This document shows positions 11,649 to 22,494 of a stretch of DNA of 64,000 nt, one piece after another; the stretch's first letter is position 1, and each line of letters starts with the position of its first letter. Origin of the DNA: Didymella arachidicola (lineage: Eukaryota; Ascomycota; Dothideomycetes; Pleosporales; Didymellaceae); NCBI GenBank assembly GCA_016630955.3, contig CM049987.1:2666001-2730000 (forward strand). The letters run 5' to 3'. Both the position numbers and the translations under genes were made by a program. Below the pieces are notes generated by a model that was not told the origin of the DNA, ran no database searches, and saw only the letters and a program-made list of their open reading frames with translations.

Positions 11649-13056
11649 ATGAAAGTCAACGCAGTCCTCGCCCTTGCCCTTCCGGCGGTTGCATCCGCCT
11701 ACCCTGGTATGATAGGTGCTTCATCACGATCTGAGCTTGAAAACGCCTTGAAGGAGGCGTACAAGCGTGAAGCTGCCGCTGAGGCTGATCCTCAGGGTCT
11801 CGGTGGCCTTCTATCTGGTGTTGGTCAGACGGTCAAAGGTCTCGGCGACCTGGTTGGTGGATTGATCAACTCTGTTGGCAACGCTCTGGTCGTTGCGGAC
11901 AACAAACGGCCTGAGCCTGGCTACGAGTTCCAGGCACCTGGTCCCAGTGACTCTCGTGGTCCCTGCCCTGGTCTGAACTTGCTTGCCAACTGTAAGTGTG
12001 ACTCCTGCCATGATCTTAGAATGCTGCTGACTTGATGTGACAGACGGCTACCTTCCCCGTGATGGCTACGTAAACTTCGGTCAAGTTCTTGATGCTACAT
12101 CCAGGGGGTTCAATATGGGTACGGACCTTGCAACGGTCCTCGCTACCTTTGCTGTGCTGGCGAACGGCGATATCGATACAACATCATTTTACCTTGGAGC
12201 AGGCAAGAATGGTGTTGGCGGTCTCAACAGACACTCTACTGTCGAGGCCGACGTATCTCCTACCCGCGAGGACTACTACCTTGGCTGCGGTGACAACCAC
12301 CAGTTGTCTTCACGTCTCGTCAAGCAGTTGGTCAAGTACGCCGCCCAGGACCCCAAGCAGGAGTTTTCAATGAACGTCATGGCCAGCTCTTACGGCGAGA
12401 GCGCTGGCTTCTCTAAGAACTACAACCCCTACCTCTACTACTTTCCCTTTCCCCAGATCGTTTCTTTGGGTGCCTTTGCTTTCTACCCTCAGTTCTTCTC
12501 TAATGGTACATACGGCGCTGGCGGCGTTCCCAACGCGAAGTCTATCTTCAGCATCATCGGGGCTGAATACCAGAAGGACACTGGCGAGTTTAAGTACGTT
12601 CCCGAGAGGTGGCCCGAGAACTGGCACCGCCGCGCTACTCCCTACGGCGCCGTTCAGGCCCTCACAGACGGCTTCCTCCAGATCTACCCTCGCAATATCA
12701 TCGTCCCCGGTGCTTCCCAGGTCGGCACACCCAACCTCAGCATCCAGACTCTGCTATGCGATATCTACCAAGGCATTGGCTCTATTACTCCTCTCGCTAT
12801 TGGCGGAACAGAAGAGGAGGTTGCTAAGCGCGTCAGCTGGGCTCTCAGCGTTCTTGACCCTGTTATCGGCGGCACTGCTCTCGGCTGTCCTGACAACACT
12901 ATCTCGCCCAACTTCTTGTACCCTCAATCTGCCAAGTCGGGTGGCCCTACCACCCCCCCTCCAGTCAAGGCTGATGGAAACACCGGAGATAACGTCTACA
13001 ACAAGACCTACTTCGGTGGAAACACTGCTCCTACCAGCCCTCAGTGCAAAGCTTAG
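11649..13056 (+). CDS. secreted heme-thiolate peroxidase / peroxygenase-like (chloroperoxidase superfamily)
   Basis: Exons 11649-11991 and 12044-13056 with a 52-nt intron (GTAAGT...ACAG) encode 451 aa. A signal peptide is evident (MKVNAVLALALPAVASAYPG). A Gly-rich, helix-prone pro-region follows, then the catalytic domain from about residue 105, with RGPCPGLNLLAN containing the proximal Cys heme ligand (PCP motif), and HSTVEADVSPTRED with the E-x-D acid-base/magnesium motif characteristic of this fold. Family members use peroxide to halogenate, oxidise or oxygenate organic substrates extracellularly. The middle residue of the usual EHD/EGD motif is Ala here (EAD), which may tune specificity. 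Convergent with the transporter gene (295 bp between stops). Confidence 0.88.
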
Positions 13057-13351
13057 ATCTGTATATTACTTTAAGACAGTACCATTGTATGTAGCATTAT
13101 TTATGACCAACGATATAATGACTAGTAATACAACTTCATATAGCGATCCGACTAAACGTTGCTCCCCTCTTAAACAAGTGCAATCGTGAGCGTTCTGGAG
13201 ACACATTCACCTGGACAGGAGCGAGCTGAAGAAAGAAGAAACATATTTCGAGCTGCTAATTAATCCCAGACTAGTCTATCGCGCGTAGAAGGCATAGACT
13301 ATGCGTCAAACTCGACTCTTTTGAAGGATCATGTCACAGGACATCGATCGC

Positions 13352-14975
13352 TTACAGTTTTGCAACATTCTCAAAGCGCTCCTCCTCTTCCATACCCTTC
13401 TCACGCCTGAGATCGGCGAGGGTCTCCTCGCCTGAGAAGAGCTTGTCGACATCTTCGAGCTCGAGACCTTTTGTCTCAGGGAAGAAGAGGTAGATGATAG
13501 GCACCCAAGTCGCGTTGAGGACGGCGAAGACGATGTATGTGCGCCAGCCAATGTTGTTGATCGCAGGGGGGGTGATTTGAACGATTATCTATCGAATGAT
13601 TAGCTTCTGCCCGGAGGATTGACTGCTGAGAGGTACTTACGTAGTTGCAGATCCAGTTTGCTGCAGTCGAGATGGACGAACCACGCTGTCGCAGACGCAG
13701 AGGCAGGATCTCAGAGGGGTAAACCCACACAGTGGCCTGGAAACCGATGGTGAAGGCACCCTGGAAGATAAAGAGCATCGCAGCTGCGGCAATACCAGCA
13801 CTCTTTGCAATGGAGGTGTTGTTCTGCACTTGGAAGATGAGTGCAGCCTGTACGGCCATGACGGCGGCCATGACACTGATCATTGACAACAGTAGAGGTC
13901 GACGACCAATGCGGTCGATCAAGAACCAGGGGATGAAGGAGGCGACGAAGAACCAAGTCTGGAGGAATCCACTCATGAGCGAAGCCATGTGAGTATCGAA
14001 GCCAATGCTCTTCTCGAAGAGAGTACCGGAGTAGTCTGGGAAAGTTAGCGCATGCGCAAAGTTATCGATTGTATAGGCCTACAGATGATGGCGTTGATGC
14101 CTCCGAGCTGCTGGAATATCTGAACACCGCAAGCAATGAGGAAGCGTCTCCTCGACTTGATGGGATCGCTTCGAACAATGTCCTTCCATCCTGCCTGGCG
14201 AGAATTCTCATAGGCAACCGTCTCCGTGATGACGGTGTGCAGGCGTTGTATCTCAGGGTCATTCAAGTCGCTAGTCCCCTTGATCTGTGCCAACACAGCG
14301 AGGCACTCCTCGGGACGGTCGTGTGCAGCGAGCCAACGTGGTGTCTCTGGGATCACAAACAGCAAACCCAGGATGGCGGCGAGGATGATGACCTGCAAAA
14401 TGGTCGGAATTCTCCAAGCGTAGCTCGCGGTGTGGCTGACGAAGGCATAATCGATCCAGTACACGAGGAGGATACCGAAGTTCAACGTCGACAGCTGCGC
14501 GCAGACGTACATACCGCGGCTTGCCTTGGGACTGAACTCAGCCTGCAGAACTGGCACTGTCGAGTTGATGAAGCCCAGACCAACTCCAGAAATTACACGG
14601 CCAACAATGAGGTGTGCGCGACTGAACGCAGTCGCTTGGAGGATGGCGCCGATCATACTAATGATGGCTCCGATGCCGATGCTCTTGCGGCGACCTAGCT
14701 TCTCGCCAACGAATGCAGTAGTCATGGCACCGATGAAGCAACCGACTGGGAAGACCGTTAGTATTGTCTCCACTGAGATCCTGAGTTGACCTACTTTCGA
14801 AAATGGCAACGATTGTGCCAATCATGTTCGCGGACGGATTGTTAAAGGTATCCTGGAATGCGGGAGCATTGACAAGTCCACCCATGAGGCCATTGTCATA
14901 TCCGATCAACATGAAGCCCAGCGAGGTCATCAAGCTGACCGTCAGCATGAGAGACCTGCCCTGTAGTTGAGGCAT
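13352..14975 (-). CDS. MFS sugar transporter (SP family)
   Basis: Four exons, 14975-14795, 14745-14083, 14035-13641 and 13588-13352, give 491 aa; all three introns are 46-52 nt, GT-AG and frame-consistent. It starts at MPQLQGRS; the upstream in-frame codon is TTG, not ATG. Twelve hydrophobic segments are expected. Signature motifs: GEKLGRRKSIG in loop 2-3, RVISGVGLGFIN, PETPRWLA at the end of TM6, IFQQLGGINAIIYYS in TM7, and FFPETKGLELEDVDKLF at the C-terminus. These identify a plasma-membrane hexose/pentose or sugar-acid symporter; the substrate is not predictable. It is divergently paired with an SMP-30 lactonase, suggesting co-regulated sugar or sugar-lactone use. The DRIGRRPLL motif in exon 3 marks the second loop 8-9. 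Confidence 0.92.
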
Positions 14976-15665
14976 GATGGCTGATCGAGGAGACAATTGA
15001 GGTTCGAGTCAGTTCGAGTAGATCTCCTTCGTCTAGATAATGGGACTGTAGAGTAACGCTTAGAGAATTATATACGCAGCGCCTTCATACCCCAGATTTG
15101 CGGCTAGTTGCAGATGAGCCGACCTCGTACCCCGGACTCGAGGGCTAGGCGCGCATGGCAATGGGGACAGCCATGCATACACCGCGGGCTCTGCATTCAT
15201 GCGCAACGATTCGCTCGTTGGGACCTCCGGCATACTCGAATGCCGACGTATCGCGAGATGTGCACATAAACGTGATCGGTTTGCGGTTGATTTGAGTAAA
15301 TCTCAGACAGGTCCAGACAAAGACGAGGCCTGATTGTGGCTAGTGACGCGCCACCCGTACTATGGTCTGAGTTGACGGGTGCGGAGCAGCCTCCGAGCTG
15401 CGATTGGTCGGTCTCGGCCCTTCTTTCGCGTAGTGCATTCACACACGAATCGCCGCTAGCAGTCATCGGCCCAGTAAGCTCTTTCGGCGACTGTGATCGG
15501 GGTACGCGTCCATTTCAAGGGGTCCTCATACACAGTTACTGAAGCCGCGGTCGGTCGGCATCTGAGTACGATACAGCTCGAGAATATCAACAAGCTTTAC
15601 AGATTATCCATTGGGCATCGATCGTGGCCATCATCCAATCTGCAGCTCAACTTCACCCCGCCATC
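14976..15665. promoter_or_regulatory. shared divergent promoter, transporter / lactonase
   Basis: 690 bp between divergent start codons. A TATATAA at 15068-15074 (minus strand) lies about 93 bp upstream of the transporter ATG. The rest holds no supported gene. Confidence 0.5.
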
Positions 15666-16743
15666 ATGCCCGACTACCCCTCAGCGTTCAAAGTTTACGA
15701 CGAGGCTGCACGTACGGTATTAGGTGATAGCCCTAAGCTCGAGCTCCTTCTGGAGAACAGTGATCGTCCATGGGCTCATGAAGCTGGTGTCTTCATCGCA
15801 GAATCGAATACCCTTTTCATTACCAGCAACCAGTACCCACACTCAGAGACCAACCAGAAGCATATTCATATCAGTCGCGTCACCCTCCCATATTCGGTCG
15901 ATAGCACAGAAACAACGTGCACCGAGATTGTAACGGACAATGTCCCTTTGGCCAATGGCGGTGTCAATTACAAAGCCGGCATCCTGTTCTGTGCGCAAGG
16001 ATCACTCACAACGCCCGGCGGCCTGGCATACATGCCGCTCCCTTCAAACCACACCTCATCGACGTCCTACTCATCTGAGCTTCTCATTGCATCTTATCAT
16101 GACCGGCCTTTCAACTCGCCTAACGATGTCGTGATCCACAGTGATGGCAGTATCTGGTTCACGGATCCTATCTATGGGTCAGAGCAAGGTATTCGTCCAC
16201 CACCTCAGCTGCCGAACCAAGTCTACCGCTTCGATCCCAGAACAAAAGGTGTAAGGGCGGTCGCAGATGGGTTCGGGAGACCAAATGGCATCTGCTTCAG
16301 CCCCGATGAGCAGACTTGCTACATCACGGACACTGACTGGATTCATGGCGATGGAACGACGGACGGAACAAGAGCGTCGCACATGCAAGTTCTCATATGA
16401 CGTATAAGGACAACTGGATGTAGCTGACAATTTCAGATATGCATTCGATGTAAAGATATACTCGGGCCAGCCGTTCCTGATTAACAGACGGCTTTTCGCC
16501 ATGGCTGACGTTGGCATCCCAGATGGCATAAAGTGTGATGTGCATGGGAACGTGTACAGTGGCTGTGGTGATGGCGTCAACATCTGGTCACCTGGTGGGG
16601 TTTTGCTGGCGAAGATTCTTGTCGACGGTGGTGTTGCCAATTTCTGCTTTGGAAGAGATGGGCAGCTCTTTCTGCTGAACGAGACGAGACTCTGGCGAGC
16701 ACAAATCGCAGACAGCCACAAGGGTGCTTTATTGGGACTCTGA
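15666..16743 (+). CDS. SMP-30/gluconolactonase-like lactonase with a GC-AG intron
   Basis: Exons 15666-16384 and 16437-16743 make 341 aa. The intron starts with GCAAGT and ends TTTCAG (52 nt); the GC donor is the only solution that restores the conserved frame, giving ASHIYAFDVKIYSG at the junction. The six-bladed beta-propeller signatures are present: Glu in PWAHEAGVFI, Asn in NSPNDVVIHSDGSIWFTDP, GRPNGICFSPDEQTCYITDTD with the metal-binding Asp, and PDGIKCDVHGNVY. Family members hydrolyse sugar lactones (gluconolactone and others) using one divalent metal. No signal peptide from this start, so cytosolic. The divergent MFS sugar transporter suggests a small uptake-plus-hydrolysis unit for a sugar acid lactone; the substrate is inference only. 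Confidence 0.88.
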
Positions 16744-17307
16744 GAGCTGTAGTATTGTACAAAGCTGTCACAATCCAACCGAAGTCAAGCAACGTCGTCC
16801 TCGACGTATGTGCGCTGACGTGGATGGCGAGGCTATCCAAGCAAAATGCGAAGAACTTCCACTCTGCTGCAGCTTGCATCATTTACGAAACTTGCCCGCA
16901 AGTGACTCAGACACCTAGACCGTTGACATATATCTCGACCATGCCCCAAACCTCTGCCAGAAGTGGTCGTAGAGTGCTGACATCGGTCCATGTTGCGTGC
17001 AGTGTCGGCTATGATAAAAGGAAAAGGTTCCTTGGAGGTCCGTAAACAGGAAATCATGGGGCTACTGATGCTATCCTTTGGTGAAGCCATTCCTGATACC
17101 TTGGTACCAGAGAGTCCCGAATCGATCACTCAAGTGTCTTCCCCAGAAGTTGCATTGGCGAATCCGCTGCATCCAGACTGTGACCGCACGAAGCTTGGCT
17201 GTCGGGAGTCTACTGCTGTTTGCAAAAGATGGAGAGGAAGACACTGAAGCCCTCTGGAAGGCTCAAACCCTACAAAGAGCAGGTGAAGCTTACGAAACAC
17301 GTAAAAT
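16744..17307. other. intergenic, convergent 3' flanks
   Basis: 564 bp between the lactonase stop and the homeodomain gene stop. Short frames on both strands overlap each other, and none has recognisable features. Confidence 0.5.
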
Positions 17308-19729
17308 TTAAGGATTCAGTACCCCAGCTCCATCGGTGCCATCAGAAATCCCAACATCCTTCTTGAACCGCCACAGCCATTCAGGGTGGTCTGCGGCAGT
17401 TTGGTTCCATGGGTCGTCAGACTCGTACATAATCCAGCGCGCATGGTGCTGAATCTCAGCATCAGTAGGAATATGACAACCGGGGTTCGAAGGAGACATT
17501 GTTGCGAGTACCCAGCGCCTAAGATCGCCAGTGAAGAGGCGGAAGAAGTTCGGGCCCATTGAGCGATGACTCTGTGAGTACTTGTCAGGCGCAACGATGC
17601 CTGGGACGGCTACAGATAATGCATCCATGTCCTCAGGTGTTGTGTAAGACTCGACGGACGGGCAGGGACCAATAGCGCTTGAAGTAGACGTGCAATTACG
17701 ATCAAAAGACTCCATCGAGAACAATGCTGCTAGATCTATGTCGGCCGTCTGATCCTGATTGTTTGTGAGCAATCCTGCTCGTGACTTGAAGGCGGACAGC
17801 CAATGATCGTTGGATCCAATGGTCCAGACAACCCAGTCTGAGAATCCTTCCAGCGTTGTGTTGGATACCTCAGTACGGCGGATGATCTCTCGAGCTTCCT
17901 GCTGTATCTGCCAGTCTGGCAGAGTCAGCAACATATCAGTCCGCGCTTGTACGAAAGCACGGAGTTGTTTCTCGAGTGGACATTGTTCGAAGAGGTGGGC
18001 GCGGCCATAGATGCGTAGCGTTGAGACTCCTTCGGAAGCTGTTCGGAGCGGTCCGAACAGGGCTTCTGTTGTGGTGTCTGTATTAGACATGATCAAGTCT
18101 CGCAGCCAAGACTCATTGCCATCTCCGTGCGGCATAGACGCATCTTTATCTGACAGTACGTCTGATGCGAATATAATACGGCATGCTTCGAACTGGATAG
18201 TACGGTAATCTGGCGGTTCACCGTTGGCATCAATGTAGTTCTGCCGGAAGAAGTTCACTTCAAGCTTAAGCAGCTCATAAGCATCGATGGGCGTGGCGGT
18301 CGGCGTGTCGCTTGCGCGCAAGGGCCACGGTGTGCTCCTCTCATGGTGGTTGAAGTCTGGTCTTAGGGTTAGGTCGTAGTTGCATTGTTTGGAAAAGTCC
18401 TCACTTACACGGCGGCACACTGTCTTCGACGCGCCTCAGAATGTGGTCCTCAAATCCCCAATCACCTTGCCATTGCGACATCGTTGCACCTGCTTTGAAG
18501 TGGTCTGCCAAATGATCCACTCTATCCGACCAGGTATTCATGACTAAGTTGCAAAATCCACATCGTGACCTTATAGATACCATGGAGACCTTCCATCGAT
18601 CGAAAGGTACTTGTTTGAGATCGACCTTATGCACGAGCTTCAGGTGTTGCACGAGATGATCTTTCCGAGCGAAACTGCGCTCTGGCTCACCTCGAGCTTG
18701 ACACGTAGAGTATTGATGTGTCTCCAAATGCGCGTCATTGGGAGATATTTCACCGCAAAATACGCAACACAGCTCTCCGGGCGCAACTGGGAGTGAGACC
18801 TTGGGGCCATCTGGTGCACATGTCCATTGCTCCAATGAAAGATGCAAAGCCTTTTCGTGACGCTGCCAATCGTACTTAGTCTTGAACGTCTCAACGCAAA
18901 AGGTGCACTGGAACGGCAGGTCAGTAGTGACTAATGATCTCTTGGAGCGGCGAGTTTTTCTCCAACGCCGATTGCGCAATTTTCGAATCGGCGCATTGGA
19001 TCCTTGAGAACCAGAGGAATTGCAATCGGATTGTGCGTTGGAGTAGGGTGTGCCGACACTGCTAGCCGAGGATGAGGAGCACAATGTTCTTGAGTTGTAA
19101 CCGTCGTCTGTCAGAGATGTTAACGGTTTTGCACATGTCAACGCAATTATGACCGTACCGATAAGCTGGTCGGCGCCAGTAGCTACAGCTCGAACAATAT
19201 CGCCGAAGAACGCAGCTTCATGCTCTGGTGGGGATTCTACCCATCTTTGCAAAGGATCTGTGTGATGGGTTCCAGGCTGCACCGCAGGAGTCCCAGGCCT
19301 TGCGATGATGTCCACGGGGTCTGCACGAGTATTTGGTGTGTGTGCGGATTGCGGTCGGGCATCGCAAACATGACTGCGTCTCCGAGCGTTCGCAAACCAA
19401 GTGGTAATTTGTTTGGAGTCTAATCCGGTCTGCTGCTGCAAAATCTGCACATCGTCAGGGCGAGGATAAGGTCTGTTCACGTGTGTGCTGAGCCAGGTTT
19501 TCAGGATGCGGATCGCATCTCTGTTGAAGCGTCCGCTTTGCTTCGGCGGTATGGCAGGTATGGCAGGTATGGCTGAAGGAGACGCAGTGGAAGTGCTAGG
19601 ATAGCTGCTGAGGTTGAAGTTCGGGAGATGGAAGTCTGATGACGCCAGTGTTGAATCCTCCAACATCAATTCGGAAAGTGTGACACAGCCTGCATCGTCA
19701 GAGGGGCCATCTGCATTCGAATGTTCCAT
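17308..19729 (-). CDS. homeodomain plus C2H2 zinc-finger transcription factor
   Basis: Exon 1 is 19729-18409 and exon 2 is 18356-17308; the 52-nt intron (GTAAGT...ACCAG) gives 789 aa. The start is MEHSNADG; the frame is open a little further upstream but begins with TTG. A KN/TALE-type homeodomain lies at about residues 62-122 (RFNRDAIRILKTWLSTHVNRPYP...QITTWFANARRR, with the WFxNxR recognition helix). A basic segment RKLRNRRWRKTRRSKRS follows, then C2H2-like fingers (CTFCVETFKTKYDWQRHEKALH; CVFCGEISPNDAHLETH; ARKDHLVQHLKLVH; CGFCNLV...HLADH). The C-terminal 380 residues have no domain I can name. This homeodomain-zinc-finger combination recurs in Pezizomycotina; its role is unknown. An AIP tripeptide repeat precedes the homeodomain. 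Confidence 0.87.
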
Positions 19730-21817
19730 GATGCATGAGAAAGTTGGTTCAACGGGGTATGTCAATGGGACAGTTGGATCACTCGATGGGGTGTATCAAT
19801 GAGAAAGTCGATACACTCGACACTATGTCTAGGAAACATGGGTTGACTGAATAATACAGGTGCCTTACTCTTCTCGTGCCCATCGCCGCTAGCACCAAAA
19901 CGGTAAGGCGAGATTGTCATCCACGCCTTTCGCCCGATCGCGCTTAGCAGAGCCATAAACGATTCCATCACCAAAAGCTTGAATTCGGCTCTGCTGAAGT
20001 ACAATGATTTCTGAGATGGCGAGAGCGTGCATTGGAACCTCCCCCATGAGTTCTTTGTACAACTGCAGATCTTCATCCAACGGCGGGAACAACGCCCATG
20101 TGCATTGTGCACTGGATTAGACCGACGTTCGACGTCCACATGAACCGGCACGGCGCCCAACAGCGAGCCTGATTTGGGTGTTGATGGAGGGCAATCCGAT
20201 GGATACCAGGGGGGCGCCCCGAAGATATGTTCATGTCATCCTCGACGGAGACTGATATTCTTCCTCAAGAACTGTTGGTCCTGGTCCTGCATGAATACTG
20301 CAAGAATGACTGTGTTGCCGGTATGGTTCCTTGATCTTGGCCTCGTCGTGTGATAGTTGGGCATATCCTTCTTGGTTCCTTCCTTGAACCAACAGTAGAA
20401 GTGCTGAAAGAGCCTAACACAGTAGCTTTATTCGATAATACCGGTGGTACTTTGGCTCCACTCAGGCTTCCACCCCGCAAACGTATCTTTGCGAGGTCTC
20501 TATAAGAGACATCAGTTGAGAAACAAGGTCTTGACAAATGTCTGGATTTCTTCTAGGCGTACAGGCTGGATCTCGAATTGACGTCTACGGCCCAAGCCTC
20601 CTCGCCCCATTTGCGATACTTTCGACCGGGAGTTTTCGCAACTTCCTGACCGAATGCGCAGAGCACTGGCATCTTCTCCTATATCCGGACATTCTTGGGA
20701 GTCAGCCCCAGGCTGCGGGTGGCGGGACCTTGATTATGACTTGCATTAGCAAGCACTTCACAAGGCGAAAAGGCCCGGCAACGGCCCGGCAACGGCCCGG
20801 CAACGGGACTTGCTTTATCTAGATTTAGCTTGAGCGGTGTCGTAGATCCAATCACATTACGCAAGTTGCATTTGTCCTTGGGATCAAAGCGAGCATTTCG
20901 CGATATAACGGCGACTGGACTGGTAATCCTAGCTATCTTCTACCTCCGGCTGTTTCCGCAGTCGCAAAGACGACAGAGCGAGCTAGCTACTACCAACACC
21001 ACCGAGAGGCAAAAGAACGATGCATCCCTTAGGCTGAGTGCATTATGTCCGTACCATTCTCGTCTATTGCAGGATGCATGTTTTTGGTGGAGTCTGCCGT
21101 CATTTAGAATCAGCTACAGGATCCGCGCTTTCGCTACTGTGACAAGCTTCACCAGCAGTAAACTATAGCCTTGTTGCGATTCTGCAAATATCTTTCTCGA
21201 CTACAAATTATACGGCCATATCTACGTACTAGCCATGCTACTGCCACGTCATCATGAACCACAGGACGTTATACTGAGTCACTTGGCCTTGGTCCGAGGG
21301 TCCATTGTTCCCTATTTGAGCTTCTTTGGTTACAACATCTCGGTCACGCACAAACCACATACTGCGGCAAATTTGAGTGGCCAACGATAGTATTGACGGG
21401 AGTGGTATGATGAGCATCTGTTATGAAGGACACACCATAGCACGTGAGGTCTGCTGAGTTGATCGGCTCGCAACGGCCGTGGGCCCATGGCGGAGTATTC
21501 TCAGGTAAGCTGCTCTTGATGGAGGTACCTGCAAAACTGCAAGAGGAACGCAAACATGGTTGGTGCACGTGGAATAGAGCACTTGCAAGTAACGCTACGA
21601 TCTCTCGGTTTCATTCATGCCCATGAGTCGGTTGGCTCTATCTACAACACTAGTAGCTGGAACCAGGATCAGGGAATTGACTCTAGCTTGCCTGAACGAC
21701 ACCAAGTATCACCGCCACTTTACCTTGGATGCCCCTCAGCATCCTGTTCTTTCCATCACCATAGAAAGGCCAAGTCCTGCAACAATGACCTTTGCTGCAA
21801 TCTGAGTCGTGGTCGTT
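19730..21817. other. gene-poor interval with coding-like fragments and a minisatellite
   Basis: 2.1 kb. On the minus strand, two frames with protein-like composition adjoin with a frame change near 20085-20100: one ends SNPVHNAH, the next reads LFPPLDEDLQLYKELMGEVP onward to a stop at 19889. On the plus strand a short frame starts at 20227 (ILPQELLVLVLHEY) and another continues to 20505 (ILLGSFLEPTVEVLKEPNTV), separated by only 36 nt with GT...AG ends, too short for a normal intron. These look like decayed gene pieces; no intact gene is supported. Confidence 0.35.
20772..20804. repeat. 11-bp minisatellite, three copies
   Basis: Three perfect tandem copies of GGCCCGGCAAC. The block is GC-rich inside an otherwise average-composition intergenic stretch. 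Confidence 0.95.
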
Positions 21818-22330
21818 TCACTTCAAGTTGTTGAAATCGAAATCGACCCACTCCTGCTCTAGGTGATTGTCATCGTGGTGTACCCATTTGAAGGCCAGCG
21901 AGTCCCCTCTGTGCATCAGATCATAGATGCGGATGATGTCATTGTCGATGCGCCTCTCAGTGCGAGGACCGTTCGGGTACCTGCTTTCGTTACTGTCCCA
22001 CTGCCACTATATGTTATTGTTTGAGTTGTCTTTGAGCGCTCCGATGAATGTCGACGCGCACCGGCCAGCTTTGCTACCACCGCGGGGAAAGTGCTCGACC
22101 AGGCCGATATTAAGGTAGCAGATACCAGTGATGCAGTCGCATGTGAAGATGCCGGTGGAGGGAGCAGTAGCGCCCTTGATGGCTTGAGTGGTAGTAAGGT
22201 CAGCCGGATCGATGAAGGCAACCGTGTGGGCGAGGGCCTGGACTGCAAAATCCCCAGAGCCGGCGGGCAGCGCGTAGACGAAGTTGAGGAGAGCTGTAAA
22301 GAGCAGCCTAATGATGCCATATAGCTTCAT
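21818..22330 (-). CDS. small secreted protein; intron or in-frame TAG uncertain
   Basis: It starts at 22330 with a signal peptide (MKLYGIIRLLFTALLNFVYA, cleavage probably near ALPAG). The secreted part has a TCDCITGICYLN cysteine cluster. Read without splicing it stops at TAG 22007 after 107 aa, yet the same frame continues open for 62 more protein-like residues to TGA at 21818 (ERRIDNDIIRIYDLMHRG, FKWVHHDDNHLEQEWVDFDF). An 81-nt candidate intron, 22061-21981 (GTGCGC...AAAGCAG, with AGTAAC upstream of the acceptor), is frame-compatible and removes the TAG. It gives 143 aa from exons 22330-22062 and 21980-21818. I favour the spliced model slightly; the alternative is a nonsense mutation. No family recognised; the size, secretion signal and Cys cluster are effector-like by inference. 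Confidence 0.5.
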
Positions 22331-22494
22331 AGTGGCGTACACACTTCAAAGTTGAGAGAGCACCAGTATTGGGTCGTTTGCATACGCCGGAGCCGACATG
22401 AAAGGCCTTATGGTGAGCAAGCAAACGGCGCAAGGATCCAATGAGGCCAGGGAAAACGCAAACAAGTGAGAGAACGCAGCATTCTCTCCTGACC

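Noticed and set aside
18357..18408. Earlier acceptor (CCTAAG) for the homeodomain-gene intron
   Set aside because: It puts exon 2 out of frame with the preferred GTAAGT donor; the ACCAG acceptor six bases later restores the frame.
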